Assembly (NCBI GenBank): GCA_036971715.1 | Contig: JAVHJL010000002.1 | Coordinates: 3,752,501-3,816,500, forward strand | Source: Arthrobotrys musiformis | Lineage: Eukaryota > Ascomycota > Orbiliomycetes > Orbiliales > Orbiliaceae | Length of the DNA: 64,000 nt | Reading direction: 5' to 3' | Shown here: positions 9,582 to 20,853 of the stretch, one piece after another | How the letters are laid out: every line of letters begins with the position of its first letter | Position numbering within the stretch: the stretch's first letter is position 1 | The notes under the pieces: model-generated | Databases searched by the model: none | The model's input: the letters and a program-made list of their open reading frames with translations, nothing else | Told to the model about the DNA's origin: nothing | Position numbers and translations under genes: made by a program

Positions 9582-12250
9582 AATAGGGCAGAGTAAACCG
9601 AAGGGAAGGAGAGGAAGAAAAGAGAGAAAAAAAAGAAGAAGGAGAAGGAGAAGAAGAAGATAGAACCGAACTGGGCGTTTAAGTATCCACCAAATATTTC
9701 TTCATCTGAAAAGTTGGGCTGGTTGTCCAATTGGCAGTGGTGAACGATCGTATATAATTAAGAAGCGAGGGAGTCTTGGTTTTTGTTCTTTAGGGAGAAA
9801 AAAAAAAAAAAAAAAAAAAAAAGCCGAAAGAGAATCTTCGAAAGAAAGATAGGAGCCAAGGCAAGGGTTGACTGGTCGATGATCGATGGTTTATTGTCTA
9901 AACGAAAGTGAAACCAATGGCTTGGCCTGGACCCAATGTTTCCCGTCAACGAGCGATGGTGATGCCAGTCTGGTTGTGAGGGGACCGGATACTTAAATAT
10001 ATAAGTATGTAGGTAAGTAGGTATATGCCGACCCACCTTATATACATGCATATAGATAAGTATGTATGTATGTATGAAAGTAAGTACGTAGTTAGGTCAG
10101 TCAGTATATATATATACTGACCGCCCTAAGTACTTACCTACTTACATATCCATCAGGCATGGTTAGTACCAGGTAAGCTAGGCCTATAGGTAGGTCCAGG
10201 TATATACCTACTTAGTACTTAGGTACCCGAGGAGGTGCATGCTATGCTCTAATGCTGGTGCATGGGCCCGCACGAGCTGGAATCGTCATAGCTCGTTGTT
10301 GAGACATGTTGCGGCGTCAGCGGCGTCGTTAAGGCAGCGGCGTCGATGCGGGACGATTTTGGCACTGCAGCGATTGGAACTAAAGCTACAAAGCTCCGTG
10401 TAGCAATAGTACAGATTATTTTCAGGACAAGGGCAAGACGGGATGGGGAACAAGGGTCTACCGTCTAAACCTGCTCAGGAACAGTGGACAGGCCCGCAAT
10501 TGTGGTTCCCACCAGATTCGTTAACATTCCGTGTACCGGTACATGTACATGAAGATGTAGGTACCGAATGATGGGCAGGGCGGTGCAGTGCCTGCAGGTT
10601 GCTGCTGGCCATTCCAGAAAAATCCACAACCACCAGAGTCTCCCCGAATCGGCTAATGTGAAGCCTATTCCTAGAACAGGCAAGCGTGGTTTATTTTTTC
10701 CTTCATTAGTCGCAGAATCCTTCTCGAATGGGAATTTAGCAGCACCGCCGGGGTGTGGTGATAATTATGGAAATACGCCACAGTGCTGTAAGCGAGATAC
10801 AGATAGGGCAAGCGTCTTTCGGTCGACACCGTTTGATGTACATAAGTACTTATGTACATTACATACATAGTACATAGTTCGCGTGTGTACACATCGAACC
10901 GAAAGAGGATGAGAGCGAGCGAGCGAGGAGATGATTCGTGTAAGAATGTCTTGTAGAAATTCGAAACCGTATCTTTTGAAAAATCACCTGGGGCGGGTTA
11001 TTGATGTATCTAAGTAGTCCGGGCTCGTTCGCATTCAGTCAATACCTACTGAGCTGCTTACTTAAGTGTGTAAATTCATAAGTCGGAGGTACACGTACTT
11101 ACCGAATGGCGAGTTATTATGTCACGGCATGTCATGTCATGCCATGCCATGCCATGCCCTGTCGTGGTTTCTGGGGAATATCGATCATGTTGATGTCATC
11201 GAATCCGAATTCACACAGGGTCCAAGTCCAGGTACAAGCCCAGGTACAGGTGGGTGGATGCACACATGCATGCCCTCAAACGTTAGGTCGGGGGTTTACT
11301 ATAATTAGGTGGCGACCGTTGCGAGGAGGAAACCCTGAATAGAACACCACACTTACATAGTACAGCTACCCGAGCTAGTATGCTTCGGTTCTCTTAGCTC
11401 GCAAAATAAGGTGTATCCACCCCTGTTCGCTCAGCCCCTCCAAAAACCGGGACTAATCTGGGCACACGACCGGAGATACTGCATACCTACTTACATACAC
11501 ACTATGTACTTACATACATACATATGGAGCCGGTGTCAAAAATTTTTTTTATAGGCAGGCTAGTTAGTACCTGCTTAACTGAGTACCTTTGGAGTTAATC
11601 GTCATACCGCGATTTTATGTCCTGTCCACAACCTTAGCTTGGGAATTATCCGAGTGGGGTAACTTTGGGCACACAAATTGGTATCAGGTCTAACAATATA
11701 GTTGTATGTATAGTGGTAGTAGAGTATAGTATAACGTAGCACAGTAGTACCTCGGTAGACTCTGGACTTCGGGGTAAAAATGGTTCAAATATTCGCCCGA
11801 ATCCAAAGGTGCTTGTCATCCAATGAAAGATAGATAAGGACGGCGAAAGGCGACAATTAAATGCAAATGGAAAAAGAGGAAGCAAAACGCAGTAGCCCGT
11901 TACCAAGTGCCCAACCTGTCTCATCGCTCCCGCAAAGCAAAGCTGAACCCCATTGAGAATAGAAGGGGAAAAAAAAGGAAAAAGGAAAAAAGGGGAAAAA
12001 AGGAAGAAAGGAAACCAAAGCCCTGTCCAAACAAAGGAAAGCTAACACAGAGGAAAACATCCAGACCAAGGAAAACAACAAAAGGGAACAAAGAAAAAAA
12101 AAGGGGGGGGGAGTCGAGATGTGCTCCCAATACAGCAAAAAATGTATAGATCTAGCGTAAACGGGTATCCCTTGCAAGGCTGAGTTTGACGTAACACAGA
12201 TCTTCCACTAGGGTCATTTAGACTTGGTGCGAGAAGCTTAGCTATGTCGG
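9582..12250. other. 2.7-kb gene-poor spacer
   Basis: Only short shadow frames are present. Visible structure: a purine tract (9600-9660), an A run (9790-9822), clusters of TAAGTAGGTA/TACTTACC words (10005-10225), CATGT/CATGC pentamers (11120-11158), TACATACA runs (11480-11525) and a long poly-purine stretch (11965-12115). It separates the divergent 5' end of the Zn2Cys6 gene from the 3' end of the RING gene. I could not recognise a non-coding RNA in it. Confidence 0.5.
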
Positions 12251-14598
12251 CTATGCAGTATTGGTGGCGGATTCCTCTCCGGATGCCTCAGGTCCTTCTG
12301 TACCCTCCTCCACGCCTTTGCTTCGGCATAGGGGACAGGAATTGCGTCCTGTGGTAAGCCACTATAGAAATAATTGTCAGGAACATGGCGTAAATAGTGT
12401 GGGCCAAAGGCGCCGAGGCCCCTCATTCGCTTTCGCATCAATCTTCATTTCGTACGTACCTCGTCAATACAATCCTTGTGGAACACATGGTGGCATTTGG
12501 CCAGCTGCCGGCAAATCTCATCATTTTCGAAATCGCCAAGACAAACAAGACACCGTTCGCCGGGGTTCAGCTGAATAACTGTGGCGCTTCCACCATTCTG
12601 GCCAGATGCCGTCCCTTCGAGACGCACGGCAAAAAGCCCTCCTGCAGACTCAACATCCTCTCGAGAAGCGACTGGGGGCTTCACGGGTGCAATCAATGAT
12701 GAGAGCAGCATCATGTCCTCGTAAGTGGGAGTCTAACATTCAAAAAATAAAATAAAATAAGTTACGTTCTTGTTCTTGGGGCCAGCGAGAGGTCTTACAT
12801 CAGTGAACAACGACGGTGTCGTGAGGATAGGATGGTTTTCTGGATAACTTCCACCTAAAACATATATTATCCAGCTCCGGGTGCCCTCGCTTTGGTGACG
12901 GGATGAATCGGGGCTCGTTGATCGAGAATTATGGCCGGAAAGTTGTGAATGGGAAGATCGCTGGGACTCGCTGGATGATGCGCTGTTCGTGGTCCATTCA
13001 GAGCCTTCGCTGGTTGTAGTGGACAAGTCGAAGGGGGGGTTGAGGAGTTCTTGTTGGTGTAATGACCGAGAATCCCTGCGACCGATTGGCTCCGGCGTGT
13101 CGGCATTTGAGGCAGAAAGCATTGTAGAAGGAGCTGCTGAAACCCCAAGGTCATCAATATTCTCGCTTGTATTTTCGGCCCCCGGGGTCGCATGGTGCCG
13201 GCTTCCGCTCCTTCTATGGAGCGGAGTGATATCTTCACCAAATGAAGGTGATGATAATGCGTCCAGGAAAGGGGGTGAAGGACGACCTTCGCGCGTGTTA
13301 GCTTCCCGTGGGTTGACCGATCTTATTCCTACAATAATCACAGGGATCATCCGGGTCGTTTGGTCCGCTGGGCTCGTAGGAGATGAAGGCGTGTCTGAGG
13401 TAGGTCCGAATCGAAACATCCTAAAGAAATTGAGAGGACCGATGGATCCGGTTGATATGATATCGTCGGAGGTATCCGTCCCTAAGGAATCTGTGGAACC
13501 GCCGCCATTTCTAAGCGCTGAGGCCAGGCGGCCATTCTGTAAAGCCCGAAGGAAGGACTCGAAACTACCATCCACGCTATCACCGGAAACATCCCTAGCA
13601 TCCGAGAAAGCGTTGTTGCTACTACCGACCAGAGAAGCGGCAGTTGCAGCTGCGGCTACCGAAAGCAACCTGGAAAGCACAGCAGCTTGGTCCTCCCCAG
13701 ATCGGCCGAGGCGCGACGAGTTGGATGAACTGCTCCCACGGGAGTCGCGGGGAGTCCTATGAAGGTTGTGCCGGGTATGACTTGGGCTTGGAAAATGCGG
13801 GGAATTTGTGGATTCAGACAGCGGGGAGCTCTCCGAGGCCGCCGCCTCAAGGCTATTGTCCGTTTCGGCGTTGGCTCTGCGAGGTCGAAGATGACGGGCA
13901 CCAACTAGGCTTCGTCTTGAATCGTACATTTCATCGAACACGTCTCTTCCCGTGGGACGGTCTCCGGATGAAGACGAAACATCCATATTTGCAGCAGGTA
14001 GCTGATAACCCAGCGGGGGTTCGTGTACTACATCAAGGCCTGACTCTCGTGGCTCCTGGGAGCGCATCGGATGAGAGCTGGAAAGGTCAAGAGAGCCAGT
14101 CTGGCGCAGAGAGGGGAATGGGACGGACCCTATTCGCGATCCGATTGTTGAAAATGGTCTGTCACGTCTAGTATTCTCGGCAGTGTTGGTATTAATATTA
14201 ATGGTTCTTCGCCTGTGAAGGAGATTAGACCCGAGGCGAGAAAGTCTCACACGTGGGAGAGGCCCGGTTGGGGTTTCTGATGGCGAGTCATCATTCGGCG
14301 TACTAGACGGAGGAGTACTATCCTGAGGGGTGACATGTTCGGTGGCAATACTAGAGGATACAAGTCTTGAAATACGTCTTCGGATGCGACTGCTTCGCCG
14401 CGAATCAACGCTGTCAGGGTCGGGCGAAAACGAACGGCGGCGCGAATGGGGGAAAGTATTGGTAACAGTAGGTGACGAGTATGGTGGGTCGATGTCACCA
14501 ACACCGGAGGGTGCCATGCTGTGGCCGGGCGAAGAGGACGGCTGTGGTTGCAAAGCTCCGGGGGCTGGACATCGCGTCGATGAGGCGCCCTGGCCCAT
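12251..14598 (-). CDS. RING-H2 finger protein, Ser-rich, putative N-myristoylated E3 ligase
   Basis: Three exons: 14598-12799, 12732-12460, 12361-12251; 727 residues, phases agree. The first roughly 600 residues are Ser/Pro/Arg-rich and look disordered. The C-terminus carries the RING: CLVCLGDFENDEICRQLAKC, then HHVFHKDC, then WLTTGRNSCPLC across the last intron, giving the C3H2C3 (RING-H2) ligand pattern. This predicts ubiquitin E3 activity. The start MGQGASS has Gly2 and Ser6, which fits an N-myristoylation signal (inference), so it may sit on membranes. The protein ends about 20 residues after the RING. Substrates unknown; it lies tail-to-head with the Zn2Cys6 gene. Confidence 0.85.
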
Positions 14599-16372
14599 CG
14601 CACCAAGTGGTTGGCGCGGAGAGTCCAGAGGTGCTTGTGGAGGGGTCGGTAAACCTCCGGCGAGGTCCTCGAGTGCTAGGTTAGATATGGTTGCTCGGTT
14701 GGGTATCGAAAGGGCCTATCTAGGACCTCAGCATTCGGAACACAGTGACGGTGAAGTGTGGTGTCGGGAGAAGGATGTAATCGGGGTTGCGGGCCAGCCA
14801 AAGGAGGTTCCCGAAGATAGAAGAGGAGGGGGGAGGAGGAGGAGAAGAAGAGAGAGAGAGAAAAAAAAGAAGAAGAAGAAAGGGGGGGGTATGGAGGAGA
14901 TACTTGAGTATTAAGAGTAAGGAAACACTTATTTATTTCTATCGAAGGATGTGTAATCGGGTAGGATAGGGTTGAGTGTGTTAACCGAGGGAGAATATAA
15001 TATATAGAATGGAGGAGATATCGAAGAGGGGAGAGAGGGGAGAAGAAGGTTGTTAGTTCGATAGATGGCCGGGTATGATGCAGTGGAGGTGGTTACGGGG
15101 AGAGTTGTGGTTGTGATTGTGATTGTGATATGATGTTGTATATCATGTATGAGGTATGGAGGTAAGTAGCAGGGGGCGGCAGACTGGCGAGGTTTGGTGG
15201 TGGCGATGGTGGTAGAGAGGGAAGCACCCAGATACTTGGGCAGATACCTAAGTGCTTACTTGAGTAGGCAAGTAGGTAAGTACCTACCTAGGTACTCAGG
15301 CGAAGGGGGTGAGAGGTGAGAGGCCGTTGAAGGAGGAGTAATTGCGGTTATGAGGTTGACAGCGGCGGGCTGACGTAAAATCACGGAGGGAGGGAAAAGG
15401 CGGGAAGCGATGGCGAGAGACAAACAGTTTGTGGTATCACGAGATAGTATGCTTATGCTGTCCAGGCTAGATTGATAAAATAAAACAAAAGAAAAACAAA
15501 ATGAAATGAAATAAAAGAAGAGGAAGCGGAATTCGATATAGGAGATCGGATATATTATATTATATTATAGGATATAGGAGGAGGAGCAACAGATGGCGAT
15601 GGCGATGGGCGGTGGCAGCGACGATAGTTGTATGATAAGCAAGCAAGTACTTGAGTACCCGGGTACCTACCTTGAGTAGGTATGGTGGTGATGGTGATGG
15701 TGGTGATGATGATGATGATGATGATTTCTTGGGGGCGGCGGTGGTGGTGGTGGTGGTGGTGGTGGTGGTGGTGGTGGTGGTGGTGATGAAGAAGGAGAGG
15801 GAGAGGAAGAAGGGGGAAGAAGAGAAGGGAAGGGAAGGGAAGGGAAGAGAAGAGAGGAGAGTTGTGAGTTGTGAGTTGTGTTGAGTGTTGTTGAGTGGTC
15901 GTGAGTGGTCGTGATAGTGACCTAGCAGGTGCCTCTGTAACGACTCAGTTATCGTTGGTAGCCATACACCACAGCTACCAAGCAAGTGCTCAACTAGTTG
16001 CCTGGGGGGTCCCCGAGTATCCAAGAATAGGTACCTACGTATTTCTTACCTGGAATGATAGGGAAAGAAAAGGGGGTATGTGCGGTCTCGACAACACAGA
16101 CAACAACACATTACACATTACAATACTACCTACCTACTAAGTACCTACCTCCTAGGTCCTCTTAAGAAGCATGTATTTAAGTACCTCGGTAGGTACTTAA
16201 GTAAGTACTTACTTATTGGATGAAGTATTTATTGCAACATGTCTAATATCAACACATAAGTACCCATATTAGGTATCGGGTACTTACTTATCTACTACGG
16301 ACATTCAATCAATCGAACAATCGCTTGTGATGAAGAGATGGCCGACGAAATGGGCGGATATATACAACTAAA
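14599..16372. other. Repeat-rich spacer upstream of the RING gene
   Basis: No gene supported. It contains a purine block (14820-14890), TGTGAT repeats (15108-15130), palindromic ACCTAAGTACTT-like words (15232-15302, 15645-15680, 16124-16215), a (GAT)n run (15703-15724), a (GTG)n run (15737-15785) and GGGAA repeats (15825-15850). The long frames on either strand here are repeat-driven. Confidence 0.55.
15737..15785. repeat. (GTG)n microsatellite
   Basis: About sixteen GTG units in a row, flanked on the left by a (GAT)n run. The motif gives poly-Val/poly-Thr shadow frames and is likely polymorphic in length. Confidence 0.9.
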
Positions 16373-16934
16373 CTACAAGGACATGCGGTCTAGACTAAGC
16401 CGGTCAAGAGATCTGTGTCGCCTGTTCCCGATGGGTATAATATATAATATCGTCAGTCCAGTCACATCCAAACGGGTATCGGCCATGGCAATAAATGAAT
16501 AGGTAAGTGTGTATTTCAACCTACACTGGCTGCAGCTGGTAGAAGCGTGCCTGTCCGTCTCCCGCTCTCCCACCGATCCACCATTTCTCTCCCGTCCCAC
16601 CGTTCATAATCCCATCCGTAGAGCTCGACGAGCTCCTTCGCCGCCGTGTGGGGGAGTGTTGTCTAGTGTTCGAAATAGACTGCGGGGGACTCTGCTGGGG
16701 GGTTGCCGTTGTTGTTGTTGTTGTTGTTGTTGTTGTTGCTGCTGCTGTTGCTGTTGCCCCCGGCTGGGTGGTTGCCGAACACGGAAGGGTCGGTCTGGTC
16801 GGTGATGCTATCGTGCTGCTTCCAGTCACAGCCGAAGCGGATGCCGTTGTTACAGGCGCCGAGGGTTTTTGTAAGGCCGAGTGAGCCCGAAATGCCACGA
16901 AGAGACCGGCAAGAAAAGGTCGATTCGAGGGCAT
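16373..16934 (-). CDS. Small conserved fungal protein of unknown function
   Basis: Two exons, 16934-16525 and 16421-16373, give 152 residues. The donor GTAGGT at 16524 and the acceptor after a GACTGAC branch point join GT to G, so the phase closes. The N-terminus (MPSNRPFLAGLFVAFRAHSAL) is basic and hydrophobic, like a mitochondrial or membrane-targeting leader. A Thr-rich segment encoded by an (ACA)n repeat follows. The C-terminus reads GEKWWIGGRAGDGQARFYQL and, after the splice, RHRSLDRLSLDRMSL. I recall similar small Pezizomycotina proteins of unknown function with this tail but cannot name the family. It sits about 700 bp from divergent QCR10. Alternative: the frame to the left (17250-16980) could belong to an upstream exon. 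Confidence 0.55.
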
Positions 16935-17638
16935 GGCATGTGCCTTCGCCTTTTACCCGTATAATCAATCCGCTGCTTTGGAGCGTATATGGTAGAATAT
17001 ATTTCGCACGCCTTCGCCGAGCTCCAATACGTTGTATCGGATCGAGGGATACCGAAGTCGCTAGTGGTAAAGGTTAGGATGAAGTTGGGGACGGGTTGTA
17101 TGGTGATTCGGGCGTTGATATGTTTAAGCCATCTCCCTTCGCTGGCTGCTTTTAACCACTGCTGCTGCTGTTTCTGCTGCTGCTGTTGTTCTGCGGCTAC
17201 TTCAACCGGTGCTGGCTGGCTGTTATTTCTCGAGGTTTTGAAGCAATAGAAGAAAATACCACGGGTGACAATAGGTGTGTGTGAATGCGAATGTGAATGT
17301 GAATGTGAGTGTGAAGGTGAATGTGGATGTGGATGTGGATGTGAATGTGAACGTGAGTATGAATGGTATAAATGGAAGGAAGGAGGGAAGGGTGGGTGGA
17401 TGGATGTTGGATGGATGGATGGAATGATGCCGGATGGAGGTTTGTTGGAGATATTAGCCTTGTCGTCATTGGCCGAACCCGAACCAATCGGAGGCCCTTC
17501 ATATCGTTTTCCTTCCGAGCCGACCTCACCTCTCAAAACACCATAAACATCACTCACCTCACCGGTTAGTTCGCCCACCGCCACCACCACCACCACGCCT
17601 CTGTACCATAAGAACACTTCATATTCACATCATCCACC
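16935..17638. other. Spacer between the small gene and QCR10, with a hexamer minisatellite
   Basis: A GTGAAT/GTGGAT hexamer array occupies about 17276-17372, with GATG repeats at 17390-17430 and a CTG/CAG-type run at 17158-17195. An open minus-strand frame (17250-16980, about 85 codons) has protein-like composition but no confirmed start or splice partners. The right end must contain the QCR10 promoter. Confidence 0.5.
17276..17372. repeat. GTGAAT/GTGGAT hexamer minisatellite
   Basis: About fourteen degenerate hexamer units in the spacer upstream of QCR10. On one strand it encodes CECECE-like, on the other HSHSHS-like shadow peptides, so it is not coding. Confidence 0.85.
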
Positions 17639-18250
17639 ATGCCGAACGTCGTGAGTATATCCCTCGTGGTCCCGAGTCGTTCGTTCGTTCTGCCGTCGTC
17701 GCTGTCGTTGTCGTCCGCTCAGCTAAACTTCCCCCCCTCGCAGTATCGGAGTCCCTACGGTCCCAAGTAAGGCATCATGATCGCCACAGCGCCCACCCTT
17801 CGGCGAATCCTCTCTCTATTTCTAATCACATATTCTTGTAACTAGGCTCAAGAACGGGCTGCACTTCGGTCCCTGGACTCCTGGGCTTATCACCAGACTG
17901 TACGTCCCAGCGAAGAAAGAAGAAAGAAGAAAGGAGAAAGACAGAGACAAAATCTTCTGACATCTTCTATCTATACCCATCCCCTCTGGGTGTCTCATCC
18001 TAACTAACTAACTCCATAGTGGCTTTACCACCGGCGCTTTTGGCGGTGTGGCTCTTTTCGCTGCAATTTTCTTCGCTGAGGGCGTCCCACGTGTGAGGAG
18101 TGATATCTTGCAGAAGATTCCGGTGTTTGGCTCCTACTGGATCAGAGAAATCCCCCCTTCTGACAATGTACGTCGTTTTTTTCGGATCCTTAGGCGCCTT
18201 GTCGGCTATCTTAACTGACGAAACTGGACTATTTTTTACAGCCTTTCTAA
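17639..18250 (+). CDS. qcr10: Cytochrome bc1 complex subunit 10 (Qcr10)
   Basis: Five exons hidden from simple frame searches: 17639-17650 (12 nt), 17744-17766, 17846-17899, 18020-18167 and 18242-18250 (9 nt with stop). All borders are GT..AG and the phases close to 81 residues. The protein begins MPNVYRSPYGPK, has one hydrophobic segment (about residues 32-48, TTGAFGGVALFAAIFFA), then EGVPRVRSDILQKIPVFGSY and ends PPSDNPF. This matches the small single-span Qcr10 subunit of mitochondrial complex III (about 77-90 residues in fungi). It is convergent with ADA2, the two stops lying 240 bp apart. Confidence 0.9.
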
Positions 18251-18489
18251 GACCGTGAGGAGAGAGTACTCAACCACCCCCAGTGAGGACGACCAAAGCC
18301 TACCCTGTGTTTTAAAACCCGTCGTCACTCATGTACATAGCCTGTATACGATAGACACCACCCTAGGATTCCCTCTAAACAAAATTCTGACTATTTTCTT
18401 TTTAACTATACTTCATACTTCTGACATACTACTGGAGTTCTTTCCCCCCTTTTTTTCCCCCCCTTTTCAACATATAATCCCATCGCATT

Positions 18490-20368
18490 TCAATTCTTAC
18501 CAATCCAACCACAGGCGACGAAGAAATCGTGAATTTTCGAGACTTTGGCAACATCTATCTTGCAGATCTCTTTTGCTTGCTTCTTTTTCAAAACTCCACC
18601 TTGTCGCATAGCCTCCTTCATGAGAAGATCCTTGGCTACAAGGTAGGGCTTGGGATGCATCCCAATAATGTTACAAAGCCGTTTTTCTTCCTCCGTCAGG
18701 AGATGAAAGTCTGGGGCGTTCTCATTGTTGAGCGCGGTGGGGGTGAAGGGCGCTGGCTGGCTTAGAACTACGCTTGCTGCATTTGGTTTCCGGCTCGTAT
18801 TGACGCCGTTTGCTTTGCTATCCCCTGTATCGTCGCTTGACATAGAGAGAGAGCTGCTGGATATCGGGGCCGAGGTCGGATTTGAGGTCGAGATGTTAAG
18901 GTTCCTTAATGTGCCAGGATGAAGGAGGTGAGGCGACGAGAGTACGGGGCCGTCAAGCGAAACAGCCGTCTTAGCGTTGACACGGTGTCCGACACGGTCA
19001 TTCTGGGTTCCCGGTTGTTTCATGATGTTTGTCTGCGATTTTGTGATTACATGTTAAAACAGAAACGTGGGAGTTGAGAATAAAGGCGGCGGTACTGGAG
19101 TTAAAGGGCAGGGGATTTATAGTCTTGGGGGGGTTTATCTGCCAGCGTTTAATTTAAAACCTTTTCTCCCCTCCGAACTCTCGACTTTTCGGTGTCTATA
19201 AAAGTGAAATTGCGGATACTGCGAAAAGCAAAAAGGAGGAAAAACAAACACAACTGTGTATCTCATACCCTATGCGCTTTCTCCAGCTCATACTTCGCTC
19301 CCTTTTCCAAATTTCTTATTCCGCACCTCCTCCACTCCTGCAGTGTCAGGATGGCCTGTCGCAAACTTAGCTCCTTTTGCAAGTCATCTGCGAAAGAAGT
19401 ATAGTCGGTGTGGTTCATGATCCTCGCAAACGGTTTTGCTTTGTTCAGTAGTTCCTTCTCTTCCTTACTTCGACGTTTTTCGATTGCCTGGTTCTTTTTG
19501 TATTCCAACAAGGCGTGCTCGAATATAACCTTCTTCCTTTCAACTCTTTGTGTGAGACGGTGATTGTATATGTCCATGACGGTGAGTTTGAGGTCTATTT
19601 CGGGTTCAATCTGCCCGGTGACAGGATTGATACCATCGCCGGGATCGAAGAACATGTCTTTCACGGTTGTCTCGGCCTCATTCTCATACTCAACCTCAAA
19701 TTCCATCCTACCAGGCATGTATCCTTGAACCTCGTGGCATGCTGGGACACTCGCTGTAGGTTTTTTTTTAGGTGCTAAAGGGAGTGCGCTTGCAGCTGCA
19801 GCCTTTCGTGCTTCAATGCGTCTCTTCTTGCGGGCTTGGAACTCTTCTCGGGGGATATTTTCCAAGCCACCAGCAGCTGCAGGATCGGAAAGCTCGGGAA
19901 GGGGGAATTTTGACGACTCGATGTAAGTCTTGTAATAGTGGTCGCGAACTTCATCCTTTTCCCTCCCTCCTCCGATGTGGTCTGCAACATCCGCCCAAGA
20001 ACCGAGGCCATATGTCTCTGCTCCTTCAAGAAGGAGCAACTCTTCGTCGGCACCCCAATCTTCGTCAAAAATAGGGATCGAATGCTGTTCTATAACACAG
20101 TATGAATGGCTGGCAGGACGGTGATTGCCACAAGTCTTGCCTTCGGAGAAACAAGACACGCAGAGATCGAATTCAGGACACGAGGCGTCTGCGCAACGTA
20201 TTCGGACCTAAAAAGGATCAGCCGATCGAAAGTCATCGAGGGATCAGGAGGAAGATACAGCAAACGCACGGTCGAAGAGATGTCGGCAGAGCAGACATCG
20301 CAATGAAACCTAACCCCGGACTCCGTAGCACGCGCGGTTGCATTGGACTTTTTCTTAATGACAGTCAT
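18490..20368 (-). CDS. ada2: SAGA/ADA coactivator subunit Ada2
   Basis: Three exons, 20368-20270, 20207-19269, 19032-18490; 526 residues, phases agree. Domains in order: an N-terminal ZZ zinc finger (FHCDVCSADI, then after the splice CADASCPEFDLCVSCF and a GNHRPASHSY His pair), a SANT domain (DEDWGADEELLLLEGAETYG through RDHYYKTYI), the Ada2 central region (VEYENEAE, YNHRLTQRVERKKVIFEH) and a C-terminal SWIRM domain (LLTEEEKRLCNIIGMHPKPY through VACGWIGKN). The family anchors Gcn5 acetyltransferase in SAGA. A Ser/Asn-rich linker (about residues 360-430) precedes SWIRM. Divergent from the LysM gene over about 490 bp. Confidence 0.95.
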
Positions 20369-20853
20369 GCTAACGAGGGAGGCAAGGGCGTTGACAGCGG
20401 GGGGAGGCCTGGTTGTGAGTAAGGAGGTAAGAAAGTACTTAGGTAGGTATATTGGCGGTGCAGTGCAGTGGCGATGGTGGTTTGGGATGGCCGGTGATAA
20501 CTTATAGCTCAATCGGGGTGTGTTGCATAACCTCTTTTAGCAACAAGCGAGCAGGTAGCGACGGAGTAGGTACCTACGTGCCCAGGTGCTTACCTACTTG
20601 GGTATCACCAGGGCAGCCAAGCACAAGCCAACCAACGACACAGTTGTCCTTTGGGTTGTCCCCTCTCTCATGGTTGCTTACCTCGACACCTCCTCCACTT
20701 CCCTAAGTACCTCTTACCTAGATCAGTAAGTAGGTATAAAGTACCAAGTACCTACTTAAGTACTTGCCCCCCCTCCTCAGCTTGGAGTCCTGGGATAGAA
20801 CATCTTTATTCCCCGCGACCTGGCGATATGGTCCTTCTACAAAATTTCAGGGG
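20369..20853. other. Shared upstream region of ADA2 and the LysM gene
   Basis: The stretch between the two divergent starts has dense TACCTACTTAAGTACTT-like words (20561-20600, 20704-20765). The LysM-gene frame is open through its right end without an ATG. A TTTCAG right before 20851 could be a splice acceptor of an upstream exon. Confidence 0.45.

Noticed and set aside
11857..12177. Hydrophobic 106-codon frame rich in Phe and Leu
   Set aside because: Reading of a poly-purine tract from the other strand; it has no neighbours in frame and no family features.
12989..13762. 257-codon plus-strand frame
   Set aside because: Antisense shadow of the Ser-rich exon of the RING gene, which has clear splice sites and a RING domain.
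15560..16024. 154-codon minus-strand frame with poly-Thr and poly-Ser
   Set aside because: Created by the (GTG)n, (GAT)n and GGGAA repeats; no domain, no splice logic.
17197..17617. Long frames rich in CECECE or HSHSHS
   Set aside because: Translations of the hexamer minisatellite; the composition is purely repeat-driven.
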